Source of the DNA: UBA3210 sp963653535
GTDB taxonomy: Bacteria; Bacillota_I; Bacilli_A; RFN20; CAG-449
Length of the DNA: 32,713 nt
NCBI GenBank assembly: GCA_963653535.1
Contig: CAVJWU010000014.1
Coordinates: 1-32,713, forward strand
Direction: 5' to 3'
This document shows positions 1-7,877 of this stretch, in pieces. A program made the position numbers and the translations under genes. Within the stretch, counting starts at the first letter, position 1. Each line of letters opens with the position of its first letter. The notes below the pieces were generated by a model. The model saw nothing but the letters and a program-made list of their open reading frames with translations. It had not been told where the DNA came from and did no database searches.

Positions 1-9
1 CAGTTATAA

Positions 10-443
10 CTTAATAAGTTAATTGAGCCATTTAATTTTATTAACGAATCCTTATCAGGTGATGCAGAGTTTATTAATGAAACTCTAGATAAAAATCATA
101 ATGAACTAGCTACAATCTTTAATAAGAATAAAGAAGATGTATTAGGAATAATAGTTTATGTATCTTATTATTATGCTAAAAATATTATGAAATTATTAAA
201 GAGGTTAATACTACTAAAGGAAGAACTGATTTAGTATTTAAGCCTAAAGATAGTAATCATATTCCATTTATCATAGAACTTAAAGCTGATGATACGCTAG
301 ATAATGCTATAGAACAAATAAAGAGTAAAGAATATATTGATAATTTAGGTGATTATCATGGTAAAGTAATGCTTATTGGTATTAGTTATAATTCTAAAAC
401 CCTAAAACATGAATCGAAGATAGAAATAATCGAGAAAAAGTAA
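10..443 (+). pseudogene. Broken 3' remnant of an AAA-ATPase-like / PD-(D/E)XK (PDDEXK_9-type) protein
   Basis: Two reading frames together encode the C-terminal part of the widespread AAA-ATPase-like family that ends in a PD-(D/E)XK nuclease-like domain. The first frame (about 10-182) reads into VYVSYYYAKN. The second (183-443) continues with YYEIIKEVNTTKGRTDLVFKP and then ELKADDTLDNAIEQIKSK before a TAA. Restoring one base near 180-183 joins them; otherwise the first frame stops at 232-234. A further in-frame stop at 7-9 and the lack of any start codon show that the 5' part is gone or lies outside the window. The GRTDLVF and ELK residues correspond to the D and E-x-K of the nuclease fold. 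Seen: frameshift and stops. Known: family signature. Inferred: non-functional. Confidence 0.75.
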
Positions 444-520
444 ATGATGAATATACATATTACCTTAGAGAGTCTGCTCATCGATATAAGCAATGATTCA
501 AATGTCATAAAGCGACCATC

Positions 521-550
521 ATGTCCTCTTAAATAGGAGGACATTTTTTT
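521..550 (+). terminator. Intrinsic terminator after the pseudogene
   Basis: A perfect 8-bp stem (ATGTCCTC/GAGGACAT, 521-528 and 537-544) with an 8-base loop is followed by a run of T to 550. It probably ended transcription of the now broken upstream gene. Confidence 0.75.
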
Positions 551-722
551 ATGGATTAACAAGAAGACATGCAGACTGAGCTTAAGAAACTGAAAATCCT
601 GAAGCTACTCTTAGCTAGATATGAAACTGCATCCGAAAAAATACAAAATTAATCTAGGTCTTTTAGGACGTCCATAAGGCGAATTGCCGCTTACGAACAT
701 AATGATTAATCTATAAAATTAA
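551..722. other. Gene-free stretch, possibly decayed coding sequence
   Basis: No supported gene. The only open stretch is 27 codons (569-652, MQTELKKLKIL...), which has no Shine-Dalgarno site and no recognisable family. The surroundings look like eroded coding sequence next to the pseudogene, but I cannot name a parent. Confidence 0.4.
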
Positions 723-757
723 AACAGGTACACGTAATTGTGTACCTGTTATTTTTT
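723..757. terminator. Bidirectional intrinsic terminator
   Basis: An 11-bp perfect stem (AACAGGTACAC, 723-733, with its complement 740-750) around a 6-base loop. A T-run follows on the + strand (752-757) and a T-rich tail follows on the - strand. On the - strand it sits just past the stop of the helicase-like gene at 775. Confidence 0.85.
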
Positions 758-774
758 GCTTAAAAGCCCGTATT

Positions 775-3700
775 TTAATTATTTTTAGATAATATCTCAT
801 CATTTTCTAAAATGATATTTTGTTCTATTAAATAATTAATTACATCATAAATAACTTTATTTATTGATGGATTTGTTTTTTTATAACCAAGCGATAATAA
901 TATCATTTTAACTATTTTTTCTTTTGAGATAGTTTCTACTTTATTAACTATCGTATATATTGCGTTATATAATTCGTATTTAGAAACTGTTTCAATGTTT
1001 CTAATTTGATCAGTATTTCTTTCCACTCTTCTAAAAATAATTTTTTCATTTGGAATAAAGATAAATTCTTCTTTTTCTTCAACTAAGCCTTTTTTAATTA
1101 AGTTAGGAAGGGCTTCAATATCTTTCCTACATATATTTCTTAATTCTTTTAAGGAGATTGGGGCAACCTTTTTAATGAAAGTTAAAAGAAGTTCTTCTTT
1201 ACTTAAATCCTTTTTATTAATGGAAAAATAGATTTTTTTAGGATCTTTAAAGACTGGGAATAGATAATCCATGAGTAATTCTTTTTTGACTACTTTTTCT
1301 TTTTCTAAAGTTGTTTTACTATGTGAACATATAAAGTCAATAAGATCATTATTTTCTATTTCTTCATTGTAGAAATATGCACTTGTAATAATGCGATAAG
1401 GAATAATATTTGCTTTTGTTAATAAATCATTTTCTTTTATAAAAGTCGAACTAGCTTCTTCTGGAGATAAATAAGATAAGTGATCTAAAATGATACCGAT
1501 CTTATTTTGGCTTGTTGGGATATTAACTAATAAATCAACATTATAAGATTGGAAATGATAATCTTTAATAACATTAAAACTATGGTTAATTAAGAAATTA
1601 TAAAGATGATCTTTAGTGTGTCTATCAAAGAAATTACCTTTTAAAGGTTCTAAGATATCTTCTTTTTGATAATAAACATTTTCTAAAGAAGAAGTTACGT
1701 TACTTAAAAGATTGTTAGATTCATTATTCGAAGATAAATAAGCATCGATATCATCTTTAGAAAGATATTTATTAGAGATAAAGATTGATGATTGACCTTT
1801 ATAGATAGATGGAAGTATATCATTTATCTTCATTTCATCATCAATTAAATATAAGATACCATCATAAGAATAAAGATCATCTTTTAATAATAAACTTACC
1901 TTATTATAAGGAATGAAAACACAAGGTTTTAAGTTGTAGATAGATGTTTTTAATGAAGAATAAATAGTAGTTAAAGGAGGTACTTTTTTAGAAAGAACAA
2001 TCGCTTTTTTAAAATTCATACTTTCTTCATTTAAATTAACATTATATCTTTTTACGTAAGTATAAAGATAATCTTTTAATATATCGATAATTAAATCTTT
2101 TCTCTTATTATCATCAGAATAGAACTTACTTAAACTTAGTAATAAAGAATCTTTTGAATATGCATTAAAATCATCATTACGTTCTAAAGAAAAATTAATA
2201 AAATCACAATAAAATCTCTTTAAGAAGATTTCTTTATAGTTTTTATAATTATATTTGATTAATTCATTTCCTAAAGAAGTATAAGTGTTATTTAAAGTAT
2301 TTAAGAGAGAATAATACGTTGTATATTCGTTAATTGAGATAAATCTAGATGAAATAAGTTGAACTTTATTATAGAAGAGTTCTAAATCAAGTTCTTCAAA
2401 ATTATAGATATCTTTCGAGAAGAATCCTTGCAGTACTTTTTCATTCTCTAAGATATTATTAAAGAGAGTCTGCAATGTTTTTCTAGTTAATTTCTTATCT
2501 TTTGATTTATCTAAATAATATTTTTCAATATCAAATGAAGCATTTATCTTCTTTAAAGTTAGTTTAAAGACGTTAATCTCATTAATGATTTCTCTTAATT
2601 CATCTAATTTATTTTCGCTTAGATATTTAATTAATGATGGATAGACATTGTTTTTATTTTCGTGATTTTTCTTTAATGTTTTATAATAATTATCCATCGA
2701 AGAAATGATATAAACAATTTCTTTTTCTTTTAAAGATGAATCACCAATGATTTTTTTAATTTTTCTATTTAATAGTTTCTTTTCACTTGCTTTATAATAT
2801 TCTTCAATAATAGTTTCACTTATCAATGTAACTCTACGAGTATATTTATTAATAAAATCATCGATGAATTCTTTTAATTTATTATCCTGCGCTTTTATTT
2901 TAACTAAAGTATCATATTCTTCATCAAGATCATCTTTAGTTAAGTAAGAAATGTCGTATTTATAATTATCTAAGAAAGATAATACATTTAATAATGCTTT
3001 AAATTCTATTAAATTATTTACATTTGGGTAAGAATATTTAATAGAAGCATTAATTAACATATAAAGAGTATCATTTAAATAAGTGGTTAATTTTGTACTT
3101 GCTTTTCTTAAAGAAGAATAATCTTCTTTAACCATCTTTTTCTTATTAAAACCATAGAAAGGATGTTCATTTATTGGAGATAATAAAGACGATACGGCAT
3201 TAGAAAAATCATTAACTAAATTTAAATAATAATTTAAGCTTTCTTTATTAAGTCTATAAGCATCATTAATAGAAGTATTGATTAAAGGATAATCGTCTAA
3301 TTCATAATATAATTCAATCGCATTATTAATGGATAAATTTAGATTAGATTTCTTTGCTCTTAAGAAATTAACCATCGATTTAAAATTATTTTTTGATTGA
3401 TAATAAGCTTTAATATCTTCAGAAATAATATCTTTTTGTTTATAAGTTGAATAAGATAGATATTTATCAAGAGAAGTGACTTCGTTAATGATTTTCTTTT
3501 TATGATTTAAGGAAGGATCATAAGGAAGAATAAAATCACTAAGAGAATTAGAATCAATTAAATCTAATAATTTATCTTTATATGAGGAAGAAGAATATAC
3601 GACTAATAATTTTTGATTGTTTAATAAATAAGAAAGAATAATATCATTAACAATATGTAAAGAAGAATTTTCATCACTAGTTTGAATGAATAAATCATTC

Positions 3701-4548
3701 TTCGCGGCGACTTTCTTTAAAACGCTGTACTCGTTATTTGATAATTCTAAGACAGAAAGAAACTTCGATTCTAAAGGATTATTATTGCGCGAAGAGAAAT
3801 TATAAAATTCTGAATTAATATAAGATAATTTCTTTATTAATTTTTTATTATTAATTTCTTCTTTGTGTTGTAAAATCACTTTATAATCATAATATTTATT
3901 TATTGGATAACTACCTACTAAGAAAGTATTACTGACATTCCAGTTTAAAGGCTTAACTTTGCCGTTAACATAATATAAATAACTAGAAATATTAAAAGAA
4001 GTATCAATTGGATACGATAAATCAATTGATCTTTCTTTTTTGATTTTATAAATTAAAGCATCGTTTAATAAGATATCATTGTAATTGACCTTTAAGAAAT
4101 ATTGATCATCTTTTAAATAAAATTTTTCAATTGGTAAAAATATTAAAGGTGCAGAAGAAACTTCTTTTGAAAAAGGGTTAAGCGAATACTTTAATAAACC
4201 GAAAGAAAGATATAAAGAAGTAGATGAAGTAACATCTAATTCTTTGTTATAAATTTCAATAAAGGCATCTAATAGTTTCTTTTGATCATCTTTACCTAAA
4301 GAAGTGAAAACATTATTTAAAGCATAATCTTTACTTTTACGATAAGAATTAATTGAAATATAATCAGAAGTTTCTAAAGAAACGAAAACTAAAGGATAAT
4401 CTTTTTTTATGACATCAAAAAGATGAAGAAAGTCATCTTCCATGATTTTTAGGTATGAAGATGAATTTAAATCAACATTAAAAAGAGAAGATTCCTTTAT
4501 TTCATTTTGAATCGTTTTTATCCAATTGTTTAATGAAGAATTTTCCAT
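775..4548 (-). CDS. Helicase-derived DUF4011/MTES_1575/DUF3320 protein with a lost P-loop
   Basis: A 1257-residue relative of the large SF1 helicases (COG1112-like) built as DUF4011, RecA core, Vsr/MTES_1575-like domain and DUF3320. Residues 1-235 resemble DUF4011 (SLYLSFGLLKYS, APLIFLPIE). Residues 283-345 align without gaps to the P-loop region, but the expected GPPGTGKS is QTSDENSS (289-296), so no Walker A remains. A long helical insert follows, then a motif II-like region (YDGILYLIDDEM, 895-906) in which only D904-E905 may survive. The second RecA domain (motifs IV-VI, roughly 300 residues in relatives) is missing. Residues 975-1062 match MTES_1575 and residues 1120-1220 match DUF3320. 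The frame is open throughout and AAGGTGATGGT precedes the ATG. ATPase activity is unlikely. I infer a structural or nucleic-acid-binding role, perhaps defence-related as for relatives. Cellular function is unknown. Confidence 0.75.
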   Translation of the reverse strand: MENSSLNNWIKTIQNEIKESSLFNVDLNSSSYLKIMEDDFLHLFDVIKKDYPLVFVSLETSDYISINSYRKSKDYALNNVFTSLGKDDQKKLLDAFIEIYNKELDVTSSTSLYLSFGLLKYSLNPFSKEVSSAPLIFLPIEKFYLKDDQYFLKVNYNDILLNDALIYKIKKERSIDLSYPIDTSFNISSYLYYVNGKVKPLNWNVSNTFLVGSYPINKYYDYKVILQHKEEINNKKLIKKLSYINSEFYNFSSRNNNPLESKFLSVLELSNNEYSVLKKVAAKNDLFIQTSDENSSLHIVNDIILSYLLNNQKLLVVYSSSSYKDKLLDLIDSNSLSDFILPYDPSLNHKKKIINEVTSLDKYLSYSTYKQKDIISEDIKAYYQSKNNFKSMVNFLRAKKSNLNLSINNAIELYYELDDYPLINTSINDAYRLNKESLNYYLNLVNDFSNAVSSLLSPINEHPFYGFNKKKMVKEDYSSLRKASTKLTTYLNDTLYMLINASIKYSYPNVNNLIEFKALLNVLSFLDNYKYDISYLTKDDLDEEYDTLVKIKAQDNKLKEFIDDFINKYTRRVTLISETIIEEYYKASEKKLLNRKIKKIIGDSSLKEKEIVYIISSMDNYYKTLKKNHENKNNVYPSLIKYLSENKLDELREIINEINVFKLTLKKINASFDIEKYYLDKSKDKKLTRKTLQTLFNNILENEKVLQGFFSKDIYNFEELDLELFYNKVQLISSRFISINEYTTYYSLLNTLNNTYTSLGNELIKYNYKNYKEIFLKRFYCDFINFSLERNDDFNAYSKDSLLLSLSKFYSDDNKRKDLIIDILKDYLYTYVKRYNVNLNEESMNFKKAIVLSKKVPPLTTIYSSLKTSIYNLKPCVFIPYNKVSLLLKDDLYSYDGILYLIDDEMKINDILPSIYKGQSSIFISNKYLSKDDIDAYLSSNNESNNLLSNVTSSLENVYYQKEDILEPLKGNFFDRHTKDHLYNFLINHSFNVIKDYHFQSYNVDLLVNIPTSQNKIGIILDHLSYLSPEEASSTFIKENDLLTKANIIPYRIITSAYFYNEEIENNDLIDFICSHSKTTLEKEKVVKKELLMDYLFPVFKDPKKIYFSINKKDLSKEELLLTFIKKVAPISLKELRNICRKDIEALPNLIKKGLVEEKEEFIFIPNEKIIFRRVERNTDQIRNIETVSKYELYNAIYTIVNKVETISKEKIVKMILLSLGYKKTNPSINKVIYDVINYLIEQNIILENDEILSKNN

Positions 4549-4676
4549 ACCATCACCTTAATTAATTGTAACATAAATTATTTTAATATGAAATATAACA
4601 TTATTTTTATAGTCATTATAAATTCTATTTTTATTAAATAATTGTTGTTTTAAGATAAATATTAAAGATGATGAAC

Positions 4677-4709
4677 AAATAAAAACCTCGTACTAGAACT
4701 AGTACGAGG
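4677..4709 (-). terminator. Intrinsic terminator of the secreted-protein gene
   Basis: An 11-bp inverted repeat (CCTCGTACTAG, 4686-4696, with 4699-4709) is followed on the - strand by TTTTTATTT (4685-4677). It lies about 30 bases past the stop of the gene at 4740-6323. Confidence 0.9.
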
Positions 4710-4739
4710 GGAGGGAGAACAATAATTTATATTGATTAA

Positions 4740-6323
4740 TTAGAATTTATCATTTACATAACATGGGAGAGCTGTTCTATAGCCACCATCTTTAATTGCA
4801 TATGTGAATTTTTTAACTAAGTTAGCTTCTTTTACGTTGTTATAATATACGCTTGTGTAATTACCAACTAATTCTTTTTCTCCTTCTTTAATGAAGCAGA
4901 TATAATAATCTTTATCTAAATTATCAATACGGTAATTAGTTGGGTTACCAATCCAGTCATGGTATACATTTACTTTATAAATATCTTTTCTTTTCTTTTG
5001 ACCTAATGTGTCGTAGTAAGCTGCACTTATTTCAGTATCGTGGTTATATAATCCACATCTATTTTGATAGATTTCGCCTCTATATAAACCTGCAGCATTT
5101 TCGAATGTTTTTTCGTCGTTCGCATAGAATCCAGCTTCTTTAAGATATTTATTGATTGTATAAGTATTGTCATTATTTTTGAATGCTTGCTTGTATTCAA
5201 GATAATCTTGGTTAACTTTATCAACTAAACCTAAATCTGGTTGATATGCATAGTCGAAATCCATATATTCATCGCCTTTTGCAACTAATGCATTTCTTCC
5301 TGTTTTATCATCTAGATCAGGAGTTAAAGTTGCAACTCTATTCGCGTATTTTTGACCTGTAGGAATATATGTCATTACATGTTTTTTAACTCTATCGTTT
5401 TCAATATCATCAAGTCTAGTTAATTCTTTCTTAAACATTTGGTTAACATCTTTTACTGCTTTAATTAAGTTATCTAAATATTTGTTATAAGTATTAACTG
5501 TTGCTTGATCAGCATTTTTCGCTCTATAGATTAAGTCATATCTAGCCATATTTGTCGCGACTAATAATGTCGTATCTAAGAAAGCAATGAAATTTCTTCT
5601 ATTGATATATTCTTGATGTGTCCATTTATCATATTTACCAAGAGTTAATGCGTAATAATAGAATAATCCTTCTGTATTATTTGCATTATTTGGTTTAACG
5701 ATAGCTTGAGCGAATTCAGTTACGTAAGTAGCAAGAAGGTTATTATTCTTATAAGTTTTATTCTTTAAATTTTCTTCATAGAATTTAACTCTTGCATCTT
5801 CCATTTGTTGATCATTTAATTTACCAGCTTTTTCTTCATTAACTAAAGTATAAAGACCTCCAGTAACCATTGGTTCTAAGTTATTGTTAATGAATTGAAT
5901 ATAATCATATACGTGATTAATAATATCTTCTGCATGATATTGATCTATTTTCTTTTGTACAACATTTAATTTTTCTTTAATTTCTTGTACTTCTTTATAG
6001 ATGTTATCTAATACTGCTGCATTACCATCTCTTAAATCAATACCACATTCTAATAATAAATTTGTTGCTAGATTTTTAGCTAAGCCTCCAGTTACGCAGC
6101 TAATTGTACTTGCAATCATATCTGGACCTTTTTGTTTAAGGAAGTTTAAGAATACATTAGTTGCATTTCCTGTATCAGTAGCTTCCTCAGCTTTTACTTT
6201 ATTTACGGTGTTTACATTTAATCCGTTTGTTGGATTATTAACGTTAACGCCTTGCATTGTAACCATTACACCTGTAAGAGCTAGCGTTGTAAGTAATCCA
6301 TTTCTTAATAATTTGTTTCTCAT
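4740..6323 (-). CDS. Secreted alpha-helical protein of unknown function, possible pore-forming-toxin fold
   Basis: 527 residues. A signal peptide is clear: basic start, hydrophobic stretch at about 9-25, and a probable cleavage after VKA (residue 45). The mature N-terminal half looks helical. A hydrophobic Gly/Ala-containing stretch lies at 69-98 (MIASTISCVTGG...), followed by heptad-like helices at 105-150 (IYKEVQEIKEKLNVVQKKI) and further amphipathic helices to about 330. The C-terminal 170 residues are Tyr/Asn-rich and probably beta-containing. There are five cysteines (76, 93, 423, 476, 521). There is no LPXTG, choline-binding or SH3 anchor, so it is probably released. I do not recognise the family. 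A hydrophobic segment flanked by long helices is reminiscent of alpha-pore-forming toxins or Cry domain I, but this is inference only. GGGAGG lies 8 bases before the ATG. Confidence 0.7.
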   Translation of the reverse strand: MRNKLLRNGLLTTLALTGVMVTMQGVNVNNPTNGLNVNTVNKVKAEEATDTGNATNVFLNFLKQKGPDMIASTISCVTGGLAKNLATNLLLECGIDLRDGNAAVLDNIYKEVQEIKEKLNVVQKKIDQYHAEDIINHVYDYIQFINNNLEPMVTGGLYTLVNEEKAGKLNDQQMEDARVKFYEENLKNKTYKNNNLLATYVTEFAQAIVKPNNANNTEGLFYYYALTLGKYDKWTHQEYINRRNFIAFLDTTLLVATNMARYDLIYRAKNADQATVNTYNKYLDNLIKAVKDVNQMFKKELTRLDDIENDRVKKHVMTYIPTGQKYANRVATLTPDLDDKTGRNALVAKGDEYMDFDYAYQPDLGLVDKVNQDYLEYKQAFKNNDNTYTINKYLKEAGFYANDEKTFENAAGLYRGEIYQNRCGLYNHDTEISAAYYDTLGQKKRKDIYKVNVYHDWIGNPTNYRIDNLDKDYYICFIKEGEKELVGNYTSVYYNNVKEANLVKKFTYAIKDGGYRTALPCYVNDKF

Positions 6324-6335
6324 ATGTCTACCTCC

Positions 6336-6361
6336 CGTTACAAATAGTTGTCTATGTAACG
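6336..6361. promoter_or_regulatory. Inverted repeat in the 5' leader of the secreted-protein gene
   Basis: CGTTACA (6336-6342) and its exact complement TGTAACG (6355-6361) are separated by 12 bases. They lie between the promoter and the GGGAGG ribosome-binding site and directly abut the latter. The repeat could be a repressor operator or an mRNA hairpin limiting ribosome access. Confidence 0.5.
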
Positions 6362-6372
6362 TTTACACATAT

Positions 6373-6407
6373 ATAGTAACACTTTATACATATTTGTCAA
6401 CACTTTA
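6373..6407 (-). promoter_or_regulatory. SigA-type promoter with tandem 9-bp repeats
   Basis: On the - strand, TTGACA (6400-6395) is followed after 16 bp by TACTAT (6378-6373). The 9-base word TAAAGTGTT occurs twice on this strand (6407-6399 and 6386-6378) with starts exactly 21 bp apart. One copy overlaps the -35 box and the other abuts the -10 box. Two-turn spacing of 9-bp direct repeats suggests a dimeric regulator binding one DNA face. Confidence 0.7.
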
Positions 6408-6574
6408 AAGTAACATTTTTAATAATTTTGTAATTTTCTTTTAAAATTGACTAATGAAAATATAAAAACTGTACAAATTTAAAGTTACACTCATAAAAAT
6501 TACAACACACGATTCTTTCCGTAGATGAACAATTATTATTTATAGATATATTAATATAAGATTAAATATGTTTA

Positions 6575-6607
6575 TAAAAATAAAAAAGAAGGTTCACACC
6601 TTCTTTT
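6575..6607 (-). terminator. Intrinsic terminator of the small membrane protein gene
   Basis: A 10-bp perfect stem (AAAAGAAGGT, 6584-6593, with 6598-6607) and a 4-base loop are followed on the - strand by a T-rich tail. It lies 20 bases past the stop at 6628. Confidence 0.85.
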
Positions 6608-6627
6608 GATTTATAGTTATAAGATAA

Positions 6628-7110
6628 TTAATATCTCTTATTTGGTTTTTTTAATAAACCGACAAGTGAAATTACTCCGCCTAAGAATGAAGTAACCATT
6701 ACTAAATAAGCACCGACGAAGTTTACTGTATATGTTGCAGGTAAACGATAAATTGTAACGTTAGTTCCAACAAAGAATGTTGCTTGGAAGAAACATAAAA
6801 TAAATACTGCGACATTTAAACAGAAACTGAAAAAATAAGGTGACTTATTGTTCTTACCAAATAAAGCAATTAATGGTAAAGAAGCAATAGCTAAGCAGAA
6901 AGTAGTAATACCACCTGCACTTGGATAAACATAAACTTTTGCTTGTGTTGTGGAAAAATTATAAATATGTCCTCCAAAAACTGATGTATAACCCATTACT
7001 GCTTTACTTTGTTGAGCGATATATACTGTTGGTACAACTAGTAAAAATAACGCGCTTAATAATGATAATCCCATAATCATAAGAGAAATGCGTGAATATT
7101 TTGTCTTCAT
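6628..7110 (-). CDS. Small four-helix membrane protein, function unknown
   Basis: 160 residues with four likely membrane helices: about 10-32 (IMGLSLLSALFLLVVPTVYI), 66-84 (GGITTFCLAIASLPLIALF), 92-114 (FFSFCLNVAVFILCFFQATFF) and 127-153 (VNFVGAYLVMVTSFLGGVISLVG). A roughly 30-residue loop separates helices 1 and 2, and the tail is basic (KKPNKRY), which places the C-terminus inside. I recognise no family. It is a single-gene transcription unit with its own promoter and terminator. AAGGAG lies 9 bases before the ATG. Confidence 0.7.
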   Translation of the reverse strand: MKTKYSRISLMIMGLSLLSALFLLVVPTVYIAQQSKAVMGYTSVFGGHIYNFSTTQAKVYVYPSAGGITTFCLAIASLPLIALFGKNNKSPYFFSFCLNVAVFILCFFQATFFVGTNVTIYRLPATYTVNFVGAYLVMVTSFLGGVISLVGLLKKPNKRY

Positions 7111-7139
7111 CTAACTATCTCCTTTCAATTAACGGTATA

Positions 7140-7168
7140 ATTATATATTTTTATAATAATTTTTACAA
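7140..7168 (-). promoter_or_regulatory. SigA-type promoter of the small membrane protein gene
   Basis: On the - strand, TTGTAA (7168-7163), a 17-bp spacer and TATAAT (7145-7140) lie about 30 bases upstream of the start codon. Confidence 0.7.
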
Positions 7169-7242
7169 CTGTATTTATTTTTAGGTGTAAAAATGTGGTG
7201 AATTTGTTATAACTATATCTAGTAAATTTCAGGAGGTAAATT

Positions 7243-7776
7243 ATGGCGTTTGAAGATTTAAAAGTAAGTGAATATCTTTCTTTAGTAGGCAATAAAACTT
7301 CTACTCCTGGAGGTGGATCAGTTTTAGGATTAGTTCTTTCTTTAGCTTGCTCCTTAGATTTAATGGTGGTAAATTTTACTCTTGATAAAAAAGGTTATGA
7401 AAGTGTACAAAAAGAAGTTCTTGATCTAAAAGAACAAATTTCTCAAATTGAAAAAGAAGCTCAAGAACTAATGAACTTAGATTCAATTCAATTTAATGAA
7501 CTTATGGATGCATATAGATCTAAAGATGAAGAAAGAATTGCTTATTCTTCTATTTTAGCCGCGGATGTACCTTATAAGTTATATATATTAACAAAAAGAT
7601 TAGAAGGAATATCTTCTAGACTATGTGTTATTGGAAATAAAAATGTTATTTCTGATTCTTCGATCGCTAAAGATTTATGCTTAAGTATATATCCAGGATG
7701 TGTAGAAAACATTAAAGCTAATATTAAATTAGTTAAAGATGAAGAAGCTATCGCTAGATTAACAAGTATATTTTAG
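7243..7776 (+). CDS. Cyclodeaminase/cyclohydrolase family protein (FTCD_C)
   Basis: 177 residues matching the stand-alone FTCD_C fold (formiminotetrahydrofolate cyclodeaminase or FchA-type methenyl-tetrahydrofolate cyclohydrolase). These all-helical cytosolic enzymes act in one-carbon folate metabolism. The hallmark TPGGGSVLG is at residues 21-29, a helix with a D..QF pattern follows (SIQFNELMDAYRS), and the late family pattern GNKNVISDSSIA is present. It is slightly shorter than the usual ~200 residues but looks complete. No formiminotransferase domain and no other folate or histidine gene is adjacent, so deaminase and cyclohydrolase cannot be told apart. AGGAGG lies 7 bases before the ATG and a strong terminator follows. 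Confidence 0.85.
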   Translation: MAFEDLKVSEYLSLVGNKTSTPGGGSVLGLVLSLACSLDLMVVNFTLDKKGYESVQKEVLDLKEQISQIEKEAQELMNLDSIQFNELMDAYRSKDEERIAYSSILAADVPYKLYILTKRLEGISSRLCVIGNKNVISDSSIAKDLCLSIYPGCVENIKANIKLVKDEEAIARLTSIF

Positions 7777-7813
7777 TCTATTTATTAAAAATTTATCTTA
7801 TCTAAACAAGATA

Positions 7814-7866
7814 AAAAGTATCGATTATGACTTCAATTGAGTCATTTTTCGATACTTTTCTTTTTA
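7814..7866. terminator. Bidirectional terminator between convergent genes
   Basis: A long hairpin: outer 11-bp stem AAAAGTATCGA (7814-7824) with 7849-7859, inner stem ATGACT/AGTCAT, then CTTTTT on the + strand. It lies between the stops of the convergent genes at 7776 and 7878 and can serve both. Confidence 0.85.
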
Positions 7867-7877
7867 ATATAAATTTG

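Noticed and set aside
569..652. 27-codon ORF beginning MQTELKKLKIL
   Set aside because: No ribosome-binding site, no homologue recognised, located in apparently decayed sequence.
6001..6408. 135-codon open frame antisense to the secreted protein
   Set aside because: Mirror of the signal-peptide and helix coding sequence, running through its promoter; no support of its own.
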